Shown here one piece after another: positions 25,810 through 37,489 of a stretch of DNA of 64,000 bases (position 1 is its first letter; every line of letters begins with the position of its first letter). The translations under genes were made by a program, and so were the position numbers. The stretch lies in the NCBI GenBank assembly GCA_030770545.1, contig CM061098.1, positions 12,569,001 through 12,633,000 on the forward strand, in the 5' to 3' direction. Below the pieces are notes generated by a model. It was not told the DNA's origin. It ran no database searches and was given only the letters and a program-made list of their open reading frames with translations. The stretch comes from Macropodus opercularis. Taxonomy: Eukaryota; Chordata; Actinopteri; Anabantiformes; Osphronemidae.

Positions 25810-26700
25810 CAGGCAAAGTTTGACCTCAGGGTGGCTTTTGTGGAAAGTTGTTTCACAGGAATCGATAGGTTTCTGCCTTCTGGGAGTATGAATGTGCACA
25901 GCTCATTTCATGCCAAATCGGCCACTGCTGCTTGAGATGCTGTTAGATCTCAGACGTGGAGGTAAACAAGTGGTCAGTTGAAGTCAAGTCACATAATGCG
26001 TCGCCACGCCGAGATACTAACAGCCCGATACGGTTCAGCATCACTTACAGTAACAGAACTTGAGGGATTTCTTTTATTTCACTGCATCTTTACTTGATGT
26101 GAATGTGTCAGCTTTGCAGACTTAAGCTCAAAGGCAGCGCTTGAGCTGGAGGTTAAGCTTTTAGCTTAGCGGCGCGCGTCTTCTGGCTTTTGTGAAGTTG
26201 GTAGAATGGGCTTCTGGTCTAGATTCCTGGTCACTTGACTGAGGATAAAAAGTGCTTTTTAGAATCTGTGATCAGTGGAGGCCTGGCTGACTTCGGAGTC
26301 CTTATCTCAAGAAGGCCAGCAACAAAGGGTGAGAGATTTCAGGCCGCTCACTGCACTGCACTCGGCATCTTGGGTTCTGACATTTGACTATAAACTCGGG
26401 TCTATTTAACACGTATCCATATCCGATTTCCGCACACATGCTGCTCAACTGACTGCGTGGTCCACGGATGCCGATGTCTTTTAATCAATCAAACATAATG
26501 TATAAAAGAATTTGAAAAAAAGAAAAAACTGCACAAAAGGGTAAAAGAGCAAGAATGAGGGTTAAGATTTACTCTACTACACGCTCCCTAAATCACCATC
26601 AAAGAGCATCTTAAGAATCTAAGCCTTCCCTGGATGTTTTTGATTAATCCATATGTTCTTTAATGTAGGAAGAGCTATCTACCAATTCCCAGAGCTGAAG
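25810..26700. other. Intergenic or intronic, nothing supported
   Basis: No repeat or coding signal. An ATTAAA-type signal on the minus strand near 26660 lies about 50 bases past the stop of the candidate exon at 26713-26824. Confidence 0.4.
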
Positions 26701-26712
26701 GTCATTCGGACA

Positions 26713-26824
26713 TCAGTCTGCTTCGGGGTAGCAAATCTTGCAGTAAACCCACCAGGCTTCCCTCGGGACGTCTCCTGTGGAATCAGACTCTGAGGACGCC
26801 GAAGTCCCAGGAGCATCACTGGTT
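26713..26824 (-). CDS. Candidate 3'-terminal coding exon, unidentified
   Basis: A strong minus-strand acceptor (AATCTTTTTCTGCTTATTGCAG) ends at 26825. One base completes a split codon, then 36 codons follow to a TGA at 26713-26715. The segment is more GC-rich than its surroundings. The peptide starts TSDAPGTSASSESDSTGD, a Ser/Asp-rich linker, and ends EAWWVYCKICYPEAD, with paired Trp and a CxxC. That is unusual composition for a random frame. An ATTAAA lies about 50 bases downstream of the stop. No upstream exon was identified and I do not recognise the family. It may be chance. Confidence 0.33.
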
Positions 26825-26829
26825 CTGCA

Positions 26830-29800
26830 ATAAGCAGAAAAAGATTTTCACCGCTGTCTTTCTAGTTCACTATCAAAGTTCAAAAGTGAATCATCTTCCA
26901 TTTACAGTCAAGAAATGTCTGACCCCAAGTTTCAAAGGTATCCTTACAGTATGTTATTGATTTCTGGGTCAAAAATCCACTTGTCTTTTTCCCAAGTTGA
27001 GTTTGATTTGTATTGATTTGGGTAAAGATGTTGCTCATAGGAACAGGGATCCTAGCCACCACTTGATGTCACTGACTGATTTTTATTTATGTTTGAATGC
27101 ATATAAATTTAAAGCAGAAATTATAGTTTTGTTATCCCTTACTTTAAACACAACACTTTTGAGCCTTATGTCAGTGAATACAGTATGTTGCTTCAATGAG
27201 GTGCAATATTAATTCCAGCTAGATTTTTTTTTTCTGCTAAATTGTCTTTTGTTATCATCTTATTTCTAGTTCTTGTTCATGTTGGGAAAAAAAGGTTCAC
27301 GGGAGATGTGACAGTGAATTAAAACACGGAGGCTGCAGGCTGTAAAAGAAGTAATAACTTGGAAGATGTTAAAACACTCTAGAGCCCAAGGGAAGCATAT
27401 GATAATAATTCTTTCTGAGTTTGTCACATTGAGCCGCACCTTTCATATTACAGTGCATCGCCATTGTAAACATACAGTAATATAACTGTAAGAGCAGCTT
27501 TAATCACCAAAACTGGCAAATCTTTGGTTCACTAAGTCATCGGTTTTTAGAAATCAACCCCTTTCTTACATGTTCATCTAAAGAGCCTTGTGGCTGTTAG
27601 AATGAGAACATTTCAAAATAAAAAAAGTTACCGGTTTATGGATCGCTGCAGTCGCCCTTAATGTGTAATATTGCCAGGTCACCAGTTTATAGAGCAGCAA
27701 GTCCTCTTTGGGAGACGAGAGCAGTCATAGAGGGATTAACGATGCTGTATCCCCCTGTGTCAACAATGTATGACTGCATATGCCCGCTGTAATGTGATTT
27801 GACAACACAACACTGCGCCTTTGCAATAGGGTATAGATAAGTTACACGCCAGAGTCCATACACAGCGGGTGGAGGCATCCGAAGCCATGCAGCGTGATGT
27901 AACTTGACAACGCAGGGCTGTGTTGTATATATAGAGGAAAATGTTAGGAGCAAGAAGTAGCAGCCAGCAGGTATGTGCCTTAAGATGTCACTCCATTCCC
28001 ATGAATCAACAGCAGAGCAGGAGGCGATGGTGGGGTGGATGGTGCCGGGAGGCTGTAGAGACCTTATCACAAAAACCAGCTAGTAGAGCAATCATGTACT
28101 GAACAGCAACCGTTGCTTGCTCTCGTGTCCTTTGAAATTTAACAGGCGCTGGAATCAAATGTGGCACCGTGCAGTCGTTTTCAACCAGGCGAGTTAAACA
28201 ACGCAGCGTCAACAGCCGCAACTTGATTCGCTGATGCAAGGACGCGCAGATATTTTAATTTTCGTGCAGGGTGATAGCGTAATATTTGACACCTTACCTG
28301 AAGGTCAAGAGGCAAACGCGTTCAGCAAAACTGCACTGAGTACTTCCATGATATTATGTTTGCTGAATGGTAAAGGACACTGTCATAAAGGTAGTGTGTA
28401 AAACAAATGACAATCTGTCTGTCAACTTAGGTTAAATGAAGTGCACCGCTGCTGAGAGACGCAATCTGGTGTCTGCTTTTGTTACAGGCAAGCAGGTGCT
28501 GATTAATCATGGCATTGAAGATAGATTACGGACATTGCATATATTTTTAGGATGATGAGCGCAAGGTGAGGCGCTTTCATACTTGTCGTTATTTCATGAC
28601 GTCGTGTTGTCAGACCAGCCGCGTGTCAGAAATGACCTTCGGGAAGAACGAATGCGCAAGATTTAATCCCATTTACGCTGATTGATCCATGCGTCAGTGA
28701 ATTTTTAACCTGGAAATGTTCCTCAATGCAGCCACGAGCCATTGACTGTAAAAATACGATTCAACTACTGTTAGCCGTGCAAATCAGTGCCAGTGTGTTT
28801 CACTGTGAAAATATGTCAGTCCTCCAATTTCACTTGCAGGTAATGTGGAGGCATTAAGTGTCAGTCCGCTACACTGATGTACATTACATCACCCTAGCAT
28901 CTTATGCATTTATTTTCTAATTGGCATAGTCATGAAATTCCTCCATTTTTATACCAACAAGAGTATTTATTATTCTTCTCAAAATGGGACTGCTGTGGCG
29001 CAGAGGTCAAACATGAATCAGAGCAGCTCTCTAATATAAAAATATCGCCTGAAAGCAGCCAGCAGCAGAGGCAGTCAAAGATATGGGAACACGCCAAGAG
29101 TAGTATTCACAGTATGGCTACTGGCTCGTGGTGGCTGCAACACTAGGTACAGTAAAAAAGCAATAATATGATATTTATAAGCATTATTCAAAAGCTAAAC
29201 CCCAGATATGTGATTTAAAGCCACAGGTGTTTATCCTGTAGCAGAAACGCTTCTTCCAGCGCCAAGGCCGCGTGTTACGCCTGTTCTCTCTGCTACTGAG
29301 CCTGTTGTTGTCACCATGAATGAGAATGTGTTCTTAGTGAACTCAGCCAGTAAATTAAGGATTACAAAAATATCCATCGTGTTCATTTTGTTAGAGTATG
29401 TCGTTCCTCACAAAAGAGGCGCGTGTTGTTTCACCTCCGCATTCGACAACAGCGTGGAGTAAAGGGCAGTAGGATGCTGTTTGGACGTCAGACTGAGAGT
29501 TTTAGCATCGACGGAAACCTGCCTCTCTGTTGACACACTCATTCTTCCCACCTGTGCTTTGTCAGGATAGAAACCATGCCCCGCCATGACTCAAGACTGC
29601 CCGTGCATACTAATCCGGTCTTAGATCCGCCTCCACAGCCCGCAGACCAGTCAGAAGCGGCAGCCTGCCTCCTTGCGTCACCGCGTGGCACCAGGACCTC
29701 TTTGCCTCCGCTGCCGTCTGAGCTGCCGAGGCCTGCACGCTTACGGGCGTGAGAGGTCTTACTGTGCATTTACTTTGTAGCTGTGGGTTTATGTCTGCGT

Positions 29801-30090
29801 CTCACAGGACTGGGCAGAGGGCGCATGAGGGGAATACAAAATTCATTACCAGCAGGCCCTTGTGAGCACGTAGAGAGTATAGGAAATGTCAAAAGGAGGC
29901 TGCTTTTTATGTAGCATTTCCAGGCATTTATGGAGAGTGCTGACATAAAAGCGTGTGTCATTATTATGCTTTCAGAAAAAAACAAAGTTCACATTCATCA
30001 GGATGAAATGTGTGTCTCTCTAAAGAAGCTCTCATGCCTGTTATTCTGTGTCTGGTGACACTTTACACAACGGTAAATATTTGATGGACA
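26830..30090. other. Intergenic or intronic, sparse
   Basis: Contains an imperfect direct repeat (about 27789 and 27894) and a GC-rich, proline-rich small open frame (29576-29752). There is no recognisable transposon, and no exon is supported. Confidence 0.45.
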
Positions 30091-30099
30091 AACAACACG

Positions 30100-30320
30100 C
30101 AGTGGCTATAATTTTGAACATATTGCACCTTTCCTTTATTTCTTTCGAGACTTACAAAATCAATCTCTGCAGAATGAAAAGATGAATTCAATTTTTCTCT
30201 CGCTATTAATCTTTAGCCCAATGAGAAGATTAATTACACTGTAATAAAGAGCTTGTCGCGCTGAGAACTGTGTCTTTATTCATGAAAGCCTCCACATGGA
30301 GCTGCATTTACATTTAAATG
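30100..30320. promoter_or_regulatory. Candidate conserved non-coding element
   Basis: A repeat-free block with ATTAAT and TAATTACA homeodomain-type cores (about 30205-30238) and a CTTTATTCATGAAAG stretch near 30272. Texture is typical of developmental enhancers. Function is inferred. Confidence 0.38.
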
Positions 30321-31199
30321 TGCTCACGGGTGGGATGTTCTTATCTGCCAGTCTTGGGCTGGAGGGCAGGGACGGGTTCACAGGAAGCAAATGTGGAGGT
30401 TGAGGAGGTTGAAAAGCCCGAAACAGGGGAATCACGGAATCAGCCACTTGCCTGTTTACAAACCGTAGCATAAATCTCATGCATCCAGAGGATTTCAGTG
30501 TTTGGTGAGAGGAAAGACAAATTTGTCCCATGGCAGTGTAGATAAATGGTTTATTGGAATAAGAGTTGAAAGGGCCCAGTAAAAGTGTTTAGTCACCTCT
30601 TTCATAGTAAATGTGCTGTGTGATTATGGAGGGAGGGTGGCCAATTGAATTGTTTTCTGTATATACATCATCAATATAATAAAAAAAAAGGCGTGCTGTA
30701 CATATAAGAGTTCAACAGAGTCTCTCGACCTGTCGTTATTGTTTCGCAAGGCGTAAACACACCTCACACACACATGTTGAAGGGTGTTTTGCATCAGAGG
30801 AAATCGGGACCTTAACAACTGTTGTTACTTATTTATCCGCACTTACGCAATCCGTTCATCTCCACTCAGCGCAATTAGGACGTCACATTAAATAAGCAGA
30901 TGCATCCTTGAGAGATGACACGGCACCGAAGCGAGGGAATATTTAGGGAGGAGATTTCTCATACCCTTGGCGTATAGCGATTCGTTTGACCTTCAGTTTG
31001 GCTTTAAAGGGAATCTCATTCAGCCATGTAAAAAGAAATGGCTTGTGTTAATGCAGAGGTATGCTGTTTGAATACAGAGGAGACTCCAAATATGTTTGGC
31101 TAACGGCGTCTCCTCTAATAATGAAGGCCTGCCCGTTGCTCCTCCAGGAGGAGATAAATGGATGCTGCCTGTTTGTATGTCCAGCGCACCAATCCTACA

Positions 31200-31357
31200 T
31201 ACAGCCCCTCTCCGTCGTTCCCCTCTCTCTTCCTTCTTTATCTCTCCTCCTCTGTCTTTCTTTGGAGCATATTTTCCTGCTTGCTCCTGCACAAACACGC
31301 TCACACATAGCCCTGGAAAGAAAAAAAGAAAAAAGGATGGGGAGGGGCTGGGGGGGT
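31200..31357. repeat. Pyrimidine tract followed by purine tract
   Basis: About 70 bases of C/T-rich sequence (31200-31265) are followed by an A/G-rich run (31318-31357) ending in G6. Open frames overlapping on both strands are artefacts of this composition. Confidence 0.6.
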
Positions 31358-31364
31358 TAAATGC

Positions 31365-31550
31365 ATGAGTAAAGTTTTAATAAGGGAGAGAGGTAATTTG
31401 AAAAGTCTTTGGAGGTGTTTGGAAATTTATCAATAACAACCAGCTGGGATTTCATGCATGAGAGCATTCAGTGTAATTGCCTGCACATCCCTGATAGAGG
31501 TTCCTCTTCAATAACAAAAATATGCTCTTTAATACAAAAAAAATAGTGAC
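31365..31550. promoter_or_regulatory. Candidate conserved non-coding element
   Basis: Complex AT-moderate sequence with ATGCATGAG motifs at both ends (about 31362 and 31455) and no repeat structure. Called on texture. Confidence 0.33.
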
Positions 31551-31639
31551 ACTCCTTACTGACTATTTCGCTTCAGCTTTGTCTATAAAGGTCCATAAGA
31601 TGGGATAGTTGCTGTTGTTGTTTTTGACCACTAATAAAA

Positions 31640-31960
31640 GCAGCCTTGTGCTTTATTTCATCTCGGTTCCCTTTGTGCCAACTTCTGTTGCTTGCAGTTT
31701 TTATTCATGCAAATAAATGGAGATCCTTAATTTTCTAAGATTGCTGTACTTCAAAGGCCTTCATTTGCATTTAGCGGCGCACGTTTAAAGCAGCTTTTTG
31801 AAACAATAGCATTCCTGTGTAACTCATTCCCTCTTAGAGGGAACCAGCTACAGAGGAACACCACAAACGTATCGCAGGTTATTGGTAATTGCATTAGTTT
31901 ACAACAGAAGATGTGCTAATGTAAACTGCAACCTGTCCTTTGTCCCATTAGTGTGACATG
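31640..31960. promoter_or_regulatory. Candidate enhancer with paired POU octamers
   Basis: Contains ATGCAAAT at 31707-31714 and its reverse complement ATTTGCAT at 31763-31770, 48 bases apart, within repeat-free complex sequence. Octamers are bound by POU-domain factors. The inverted arrangement is seen; function is inferred. Confidence 0.4.
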
Positions 31961-34840
31961 GATTAATTATCTTATGTACAGGATGGACTGGATCCTGCCT
32001 GTGAATGTCTTGAAGTAGCTGATGATACAGATTAAGCAAATGAGTTTGTTCTGCATGAACGTGACTGAAGCGCATAAAGCGTCGATACTATCCCCTAACC
32101 ACAGGAATCAAACGTGGCATAGATGGATGATGAAAGTTTTCAATAATAAGAAACCTAATCTGCTCTCGCTGGCAGTTCATATTTCACTGAGAGCCTACCA
32201 TTGTTATCAACCTGATCAATGAAATAACTCATGGGCCGTAAAATAAAACAAAAACAAGCCCAAACATTAGACTGAATGCCCACCCAGAGGCCCCTTCCTG
32301 CTTTCAAGGGATACGCTGCAGAGCACTTCACTGACATCATATCATGTCCCTGCTTTGAGACGGCTCTAGGTTTTATTCAGCAAAGTCATTCAGCATGTTG
32401 AAACCGTCCCCAGACTCGCATTGATCTGTGTTTTCTTACATATAGTTTCGTCTCAAAGCAGCTATAAAGCAAAATGATCGCAACCCGCTTCAGAAAGTTT
32501 CTCTCTCGACCTTGTTGACAGTCTAAAATCTGGGCTTGGCTCCTCTTGCCGCCGTAAACCAGCGCGAGAATCCTCTCGCCCCAAATTACACATAAATGAT
32601 AAGGTCATGGTCAATAGCAGCGTAATCATCCAAACCGGAGATTGGGTATGTGTTTCTCTGGCTGTCAAGAAAGAATCATGCAGAGGGAAGCAAGTGCTCT
32701 CCACTGTGCAGGGAATAAGCTTAGGGCCTCATAGTGTATTATAGAGGGAATAACCCACACCACCACCCCTGCTATCAAAATTGCTTGGGAGGGGATTGCT
32801 GCAGGAGGTTGTGTCTGTCTCTGTGTCCCGGTTCTATATTTTGTTCTGTGCCCAAGGTGCCTCACTGATCTCAGGCCAAAAGCTGTGTGAAAAATTCTGC
32901 CAACTCATAGAGGATGATAGCTAGAGGAAAGGAAATTCAACAATCCACCACAGAGCACTGGTGAAAAAGAGAGTGAAGACGAGAGAGAGGGAATGAAAAA
33001 TGAACTGGAAAATGAGGACAGAACTCTAGTCTCTTATCTCCTCTTGTCATGATGTTCTCAGAGATAAGTACCGCGTAAGTATGTTGTCAGGTCCCCTGAA
33101 ACACATTCCTGACAGCGCCACAACTTCTGGGGAGGTCTAGCGGTGCAGCTGCTTGACTAACCCTTTGATCCTGTGCACTTTGAGCTGCTTGTTCACTGAG
33201 CTAGAAATTCCTTGACCAAGCTTTTCAGATGTTGAGGTACTGGAGAGTTCTAGTGGTTGGAGAAACCATCTTCTAACTCAAAGGTCATACAGTCGGTCGT
33301 TGCAGCAGCCATTATGCATCCATCAGTAGGCATGTGTGCTTGGGATGCCTGAATGCCTCTTTGCTCACTCAGCGTAAGTCAACCCACAGTATACAACAGA
33401 GTCACGCTCCTGAAATGTGAATAATAAATTTTGTGTTTGTTAATTATTTTGTTCATGGATTTTGTTTGCAACTGCCTTTTCCGATAATCGTTAGCAGCAA
33501 AGGTTCCTGCTGCGCGAGGGATTTGGCGACGGTCGCGTTTATGTGCGATTTGTTTCGCTGAACTTCGCCGTGACCTTGTTTTCCTGTGTGGCTTCCTTAA
33601 TATGCACAGCTGTGCAGGGAGAAGCCACAAACCCAGAGCTTCGCTTAAAGGTCCTGTGAGACTGGACGGCTTTTATTATGCTGCTGAAGAGGCTTCTCTG
33701 AGTGCCGGTGCACTGAAAGTCTGAAATATACAGTACAACACAAGCAACATAAAATTATGTTAAAGTGAATGTTATCTTCGACAGCTTCAGTTGTGAGTAC
33801 AATATTCCACCTTTGTGGTGTGACAGCCTTTTTGTCTGTAGTCAACAAAGATTGAAAGCCATTCCCTTCCATGCGATACCTCTCACAAACAGCTCGCCTG
33901 TGCAAGATGTCTACATGGCAAACCTGCCATCGCTTACAAGAAATCAGTGCTGGCTTGCCATCCGAGTACAGAAGTGTAGCTTGTTATCTGGTAGTTTGTT
34001 TCTGTGGAGCCAAGCTTTTCTAAGCAAACAGGAGTATGGATCATGGATTTTGCTTTTCTACATTGAAATGTGTTTGACATGTGTACAGCACAGCTGCTCT
34101 TCATCCACATACTGTGACTAGACTGTAACTCCGGCGATGCCATGTCTGTTGATATAGACAAGCAATGTGCTGGAATGAAAGCGTAGCTTTTGTTGTTTTC
34201 TTCTCTTTCATATAATAAAAGTGAAACCTGGAAGATAATGTTACCATACAACGTGCCGCAAAACGAAAATCAGTCGGAAGCCTTCACATCACCAGCATGA
34301 TTCTCAGTCAGAGATAGGACATAGTTAGAACCTACAGTAGGAGATGCTGAGGTTTTTGTTGTGATATGTGATAGAAACAGTGCTCAAATGTTTTAACCCC
34401 TGAGAAACAGGTTGCTTAGCAACAGACAACAGACTGAATCACCTCATTCTCCTTTTTTTGAATTTTTGTGGTGAATAACTTTGCTTTTTTCTTAATCCTG
34501 AAGATGAAGAGAAAACAAACAAACAATGAAAATGAGTTTTTAGTATCTGTTATTGCTAAAAGGCATTTAGATGAAAACACAAGAGCATTTTGTGAACCAT
34601 CCCTTCACGTGTGGCAAAGTTCACACAGGTCATGAATTTCCCCGAACGCAGATCAGACGAGGTCTGAGCCAGGAATGTTGTGCTGCATTTGTTTGGTAGT
34701 TTGTTTAGTATAAAGCAAGCATTGTGTGATATGTAATTAAAGCTTTTTGCTGGGGGTTGGTAAATAGAATAGCTGCAGAATATGTGCGGTTAAGCTGAAG
34801 GAACACTGAACAAAGCGCTTGTGGTCCTTTCGTGTCTTAG
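31960..34840. other. Intergenic or intronic, mostly unsupported
   Basis: A tandem nuclear-receptor half-site pair lies at 32602-32613. Several frames of 60-118 codons (32-34.3 kb) have no domain, splice or codon evidence and overlap one another on opposite strands. Confidence 0.45.
32602..32613 (+). promoter_or_regulatory. Directly abutting AGGTCA/TGGTCA half-sites (DR0)
   Basis: AGGTCA is followed without spacing by TGGTCA. Nuclear receptors bind such half-sites, and a spacing of zero is the arrangement favoured by germ cell nuclear factor. It lies in unique complex sequence. A 12-base match may be chance. Confidence 0.25.
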
Positions 34841-34849
34841 TTTCTTCAT

Positions 34850-35180
34850 TTCAGCTCCAATAAAAATGCAATGCAAAGATTTATGCTTCGCCGACCTTGA
34901 TCAGGGAGCCATTAAGGAGGAAGCAGCTTCAAAACTGTATTGATCAACAAAAAGCTAAAGCATACATCCCTGCCTCTTAAGTCAGAGCACCTTTTAAGAT
35001 TCATCCTCTTTTTCATTAAGACGTATATAAAGGAGTCCTAATTTATTTTGGAGGGCTAACACAAGTGAGGTCAGGCCCGTACAGCCATTAGTGTGTATCA
35101 ATGCCGCAATTTGGCCATTAGCGCAGAAAGGATGAGACTTGGTTGAAACATTGAATGGATCCGCTTTTTTAAATTTCATT
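34850..35180. promoter_or_regulatory. Candidate conserved non-coding element
   Basis: Two complex repeat-free pieces (about 34855-34960 and 35055-35170) carry ATGCAAAG and several GCCATTA motifs. No coding support. Confidence 0.33.
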
Positions 35181-35529
35181 ATCTTTGACTGTAGCGTTTT
35201 GTTTTCATCATTTATTATTTGCTACGGACAAATTGAAAGTGCTTTACCTTATGTAGAAATTACAATAATAACACATAAAAACTAATTACCAACAACCAGG
35301 ACGCAGACACGCACGTACAAATATTCACCAGCTGAGTGTTTAGTGAATATATTTTCCACGTTAGGTGCGCTGAGCTTGTTAATGCTCGCATGTATAAATC
35401 AGGTTTAGCCTGCTACAGTATCTGAACGGTTGCTCATTACATACAGTACAGCAGTGTTTCCTCCACACATGCGGCATAATTGACCATCCTGTAACTGGTT
35501 CGGGTATAAATCAGCTGGCTTATCTTTGA

Positions 35530-35900
35530 AGCAAATTGCCAGGGAACAAGTTATGTGTTATTAATGACGACCAACTCCTTGGGTCTACTTTATGTATTGT
35601 AGTTCGCCCCATTCAAATTTATGAGGACTTGGACTCTAAACATTGTTCAGAAGCTCCATTAGAGTCCGAACACAAAGTCCATAGTTCAGCAAGTCATTAC
35701 ATCTCTGTGAGTGGATAATTCCGCCTGTCCTATATATTACATGTTGACGGGACACTTTCTGGACAAATTCATCAACACTGAGGCATCAACGGCTGGATTC
35801 TCATCTCATTTTGAACCCTGGCCAGGACAATCAAATTGCTGCCTGCAATATCCAGCTGCACTGAATAATGGTCCGTCCAGCCAGCGGAGCTGCGCGTTTG
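35530..35900. promoter_or_regulatory. Candidate conserved non-coding element
   Basis: About 370 bases of complex, repeat-free sequence. Two adjacent plus-strand frames cover it but neither has splice support. TTATTAATGACG at about 35557 is homeodomain-like. Confidence 0.3.
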
Positions 35901-35909
35901 CTGTTGCAC

Positions 35910-36580
35910 GATTACCTTTCGTTGGCATGTATTCGCAAGTATGTTTTCACCTGATTAGAAATGTGCCGCACATCAACACGTGGATGAAAATATAGGAGGG
36001 CTTTAGTAGGATTCCCAGAGGAAAACTTCCCACTCGCATTCTTCCCCAAACCAAGTGGTGGAGGTATTTGAAATACAGGAAAGACAGGGTAATACATCAG
36101 ACCCTGATCAAAGCATTCTGTTGGCGTCAGCACTATCAGGCAGTATTTCTCTGAGATGATAGAGAAGGAGAGTGAAACCTTTTGAAAACAAATTTGTCAC
36201 AGGGGATTATTTTTATCTTTATGATGACCTTGCAGTAAAAGAAACAAGCAGCAAAACATCATATTAGTGAACCTTTCAACTCCCTACCGCTGCTTGGGTT
36301 TCTGCCACAGAGCAGATGATACATTCTGATTCACTGGACCCCCCTGGCTCATGAATCTGGACAGATTATAAATATATATATATATCAAAACGATTGAAAT
36401 TAAAGCGGAGGGGTGGGTTTAAATGTAGTAAAGTATTTCATGCACTGCTCATATTTACTGGCAGAATTTTTGACCTATTTTAGTCCCAGCTACCACTGAA
36501 CGGATGAAGGTTTTTTTTCTAACTAAGATAAAGCATCTGTGTAAGTAATGCTTGTTTTTTACTCTGTTTTATACTGAGCC
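35910..36580. other. Intergenic or intronic, short AT repeat
   Basis: A short TA repeat lies at about 36370-36385. Nothing else is supported. Confidence 0.5.
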
Positions 36581-36589
36581 AGTTTAGAA

Positions 36590-36800
36590 GACAAACCATG
36601 AAGCAAAATGAGATTTATTCACACTTCTCCAGCCGAGTATTCCCTGTTGCACAGCAGCCTGATGGATTTGACTTTGGCCAACAGTCTGAGTGTGATTTAC
36701 GATCAAACAGCACCTAAACCTGCGATTTATTATCCATTACTGCTGTCCGTCAGGCAACATTACATTACACTCCACTTTTCATCTCGGTTTGCCAAGCAGC
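36590..36800. promoter_or_regulatory. Weak candidate regulatory block
   Basis: Complex repeat-free sequence with a 68-codon plus-strand frame that lacks splice support. Texture only. Confidence 0.2.
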
Positions 36801-36899
36801 ACCGTTGCTGTTAAATCTAGTTTAACACATGCAAAACATTAACCCCTTTTACACGGCGCATTCAAGGTGGGTTTATAGCCAGTGGTCTGCCTCGCTGGG

Positions 36900-37240
36900 C
36901 TGCGTGACGGGTAGGGAACCGCCGCAGGGGATGAGTGATCGCACTCCTGCGAGCCACCTCGAGAGGTAGTGTCAGAGGAGGGCAAGTTTGGAGAAAAAGG
37001 TATGAAACTTTTGTGACATTTAATGGTGGCCAGCTACTGGGAGACTGTTGCACGTTCGCTGGAGGAGAACCAGCTTTCAAAGAACGATTTCAGCTGAAGT
37101 ACAGTTGTCGTGCGCTGTGTGCGGCGTGTTGTCGTGATTGCGACGTTTAAGTGGTCAGACATCGAGCTATGCTGGAGAACTGGGGAGTCATCCGCCACCA
37201 TGTGCAAGTGCTCGGAGAAAGGCAGCACATCGCAAAGTAA
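36900..37240. other. CpG-enriched patch
   Basis: About 21 CpGs occur in 340 bases in an otherwise CpG-poor window. The right end runs into an ATG with a textbook GCCACC leader at 37194-37202. This could be a small unmethylated regulatory region or a first exon. Confidence 0.35.
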
Positions 37241-37487
37241 TTATGTGATCAGGTTTTTGGTGACAGAGCACAAGCAGTCGCTCTGTAATGCGCCCACTCA
37301 GACCCCAGTGTTTCTAATCCACCCCATCGTTCCTCTGTTTGTCCTCCAGCTTCTCATCATCCTGTTGCAGCAAGAAGCGGAATCTGTGACTCTGATCCTC
37401 GCTCGTGTTTTCTCGCGCTGTATCAACTGTTGCACATGTCAGTTCCACTGTCCACCTACAGTTTCAGTCCCAGGCTACTTGGGTTAA
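37200..37487 (+). CDS. Possible small membrane-protein open frame (95 aa)
   Basis: An ATG at 37200 is preceded by a perfect GCCACC and starts a 95-codon frame ending at 37487. Residues about 37-56 are a hydrophobic stretch (FLIHPIVPLFVLQLLIILL) suited to one membrane span. A cysteine cluster (CINCCTCQFHC) follows. No homologue is recognised. It starts in a CpG-enriched patch, which suits a 5' exon, but there is no TATA box, polyadenylation signal or conservation evidence. The hydrophobicity may be a chance product of a C/T-rich region. Confidence 0.2.
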   Translation: MCKCSEKGSTSQSNYVIRFLVTEHKQSLCNAPTQTPVFLIHPIVPLFVLQLLIILLQQEAESVTLILARVFSRCINCCTCQFHCPPTVSVPGYLG

Positions 37488-37489
37488 AT

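Noticed and set aside
28995..29005. tRNA A-box-like TGGCGCAGAGG
   Set aside because: No B box follows within 30-60 bases, so neither a tRNA nor a tRNA-derived SINE head is supported.
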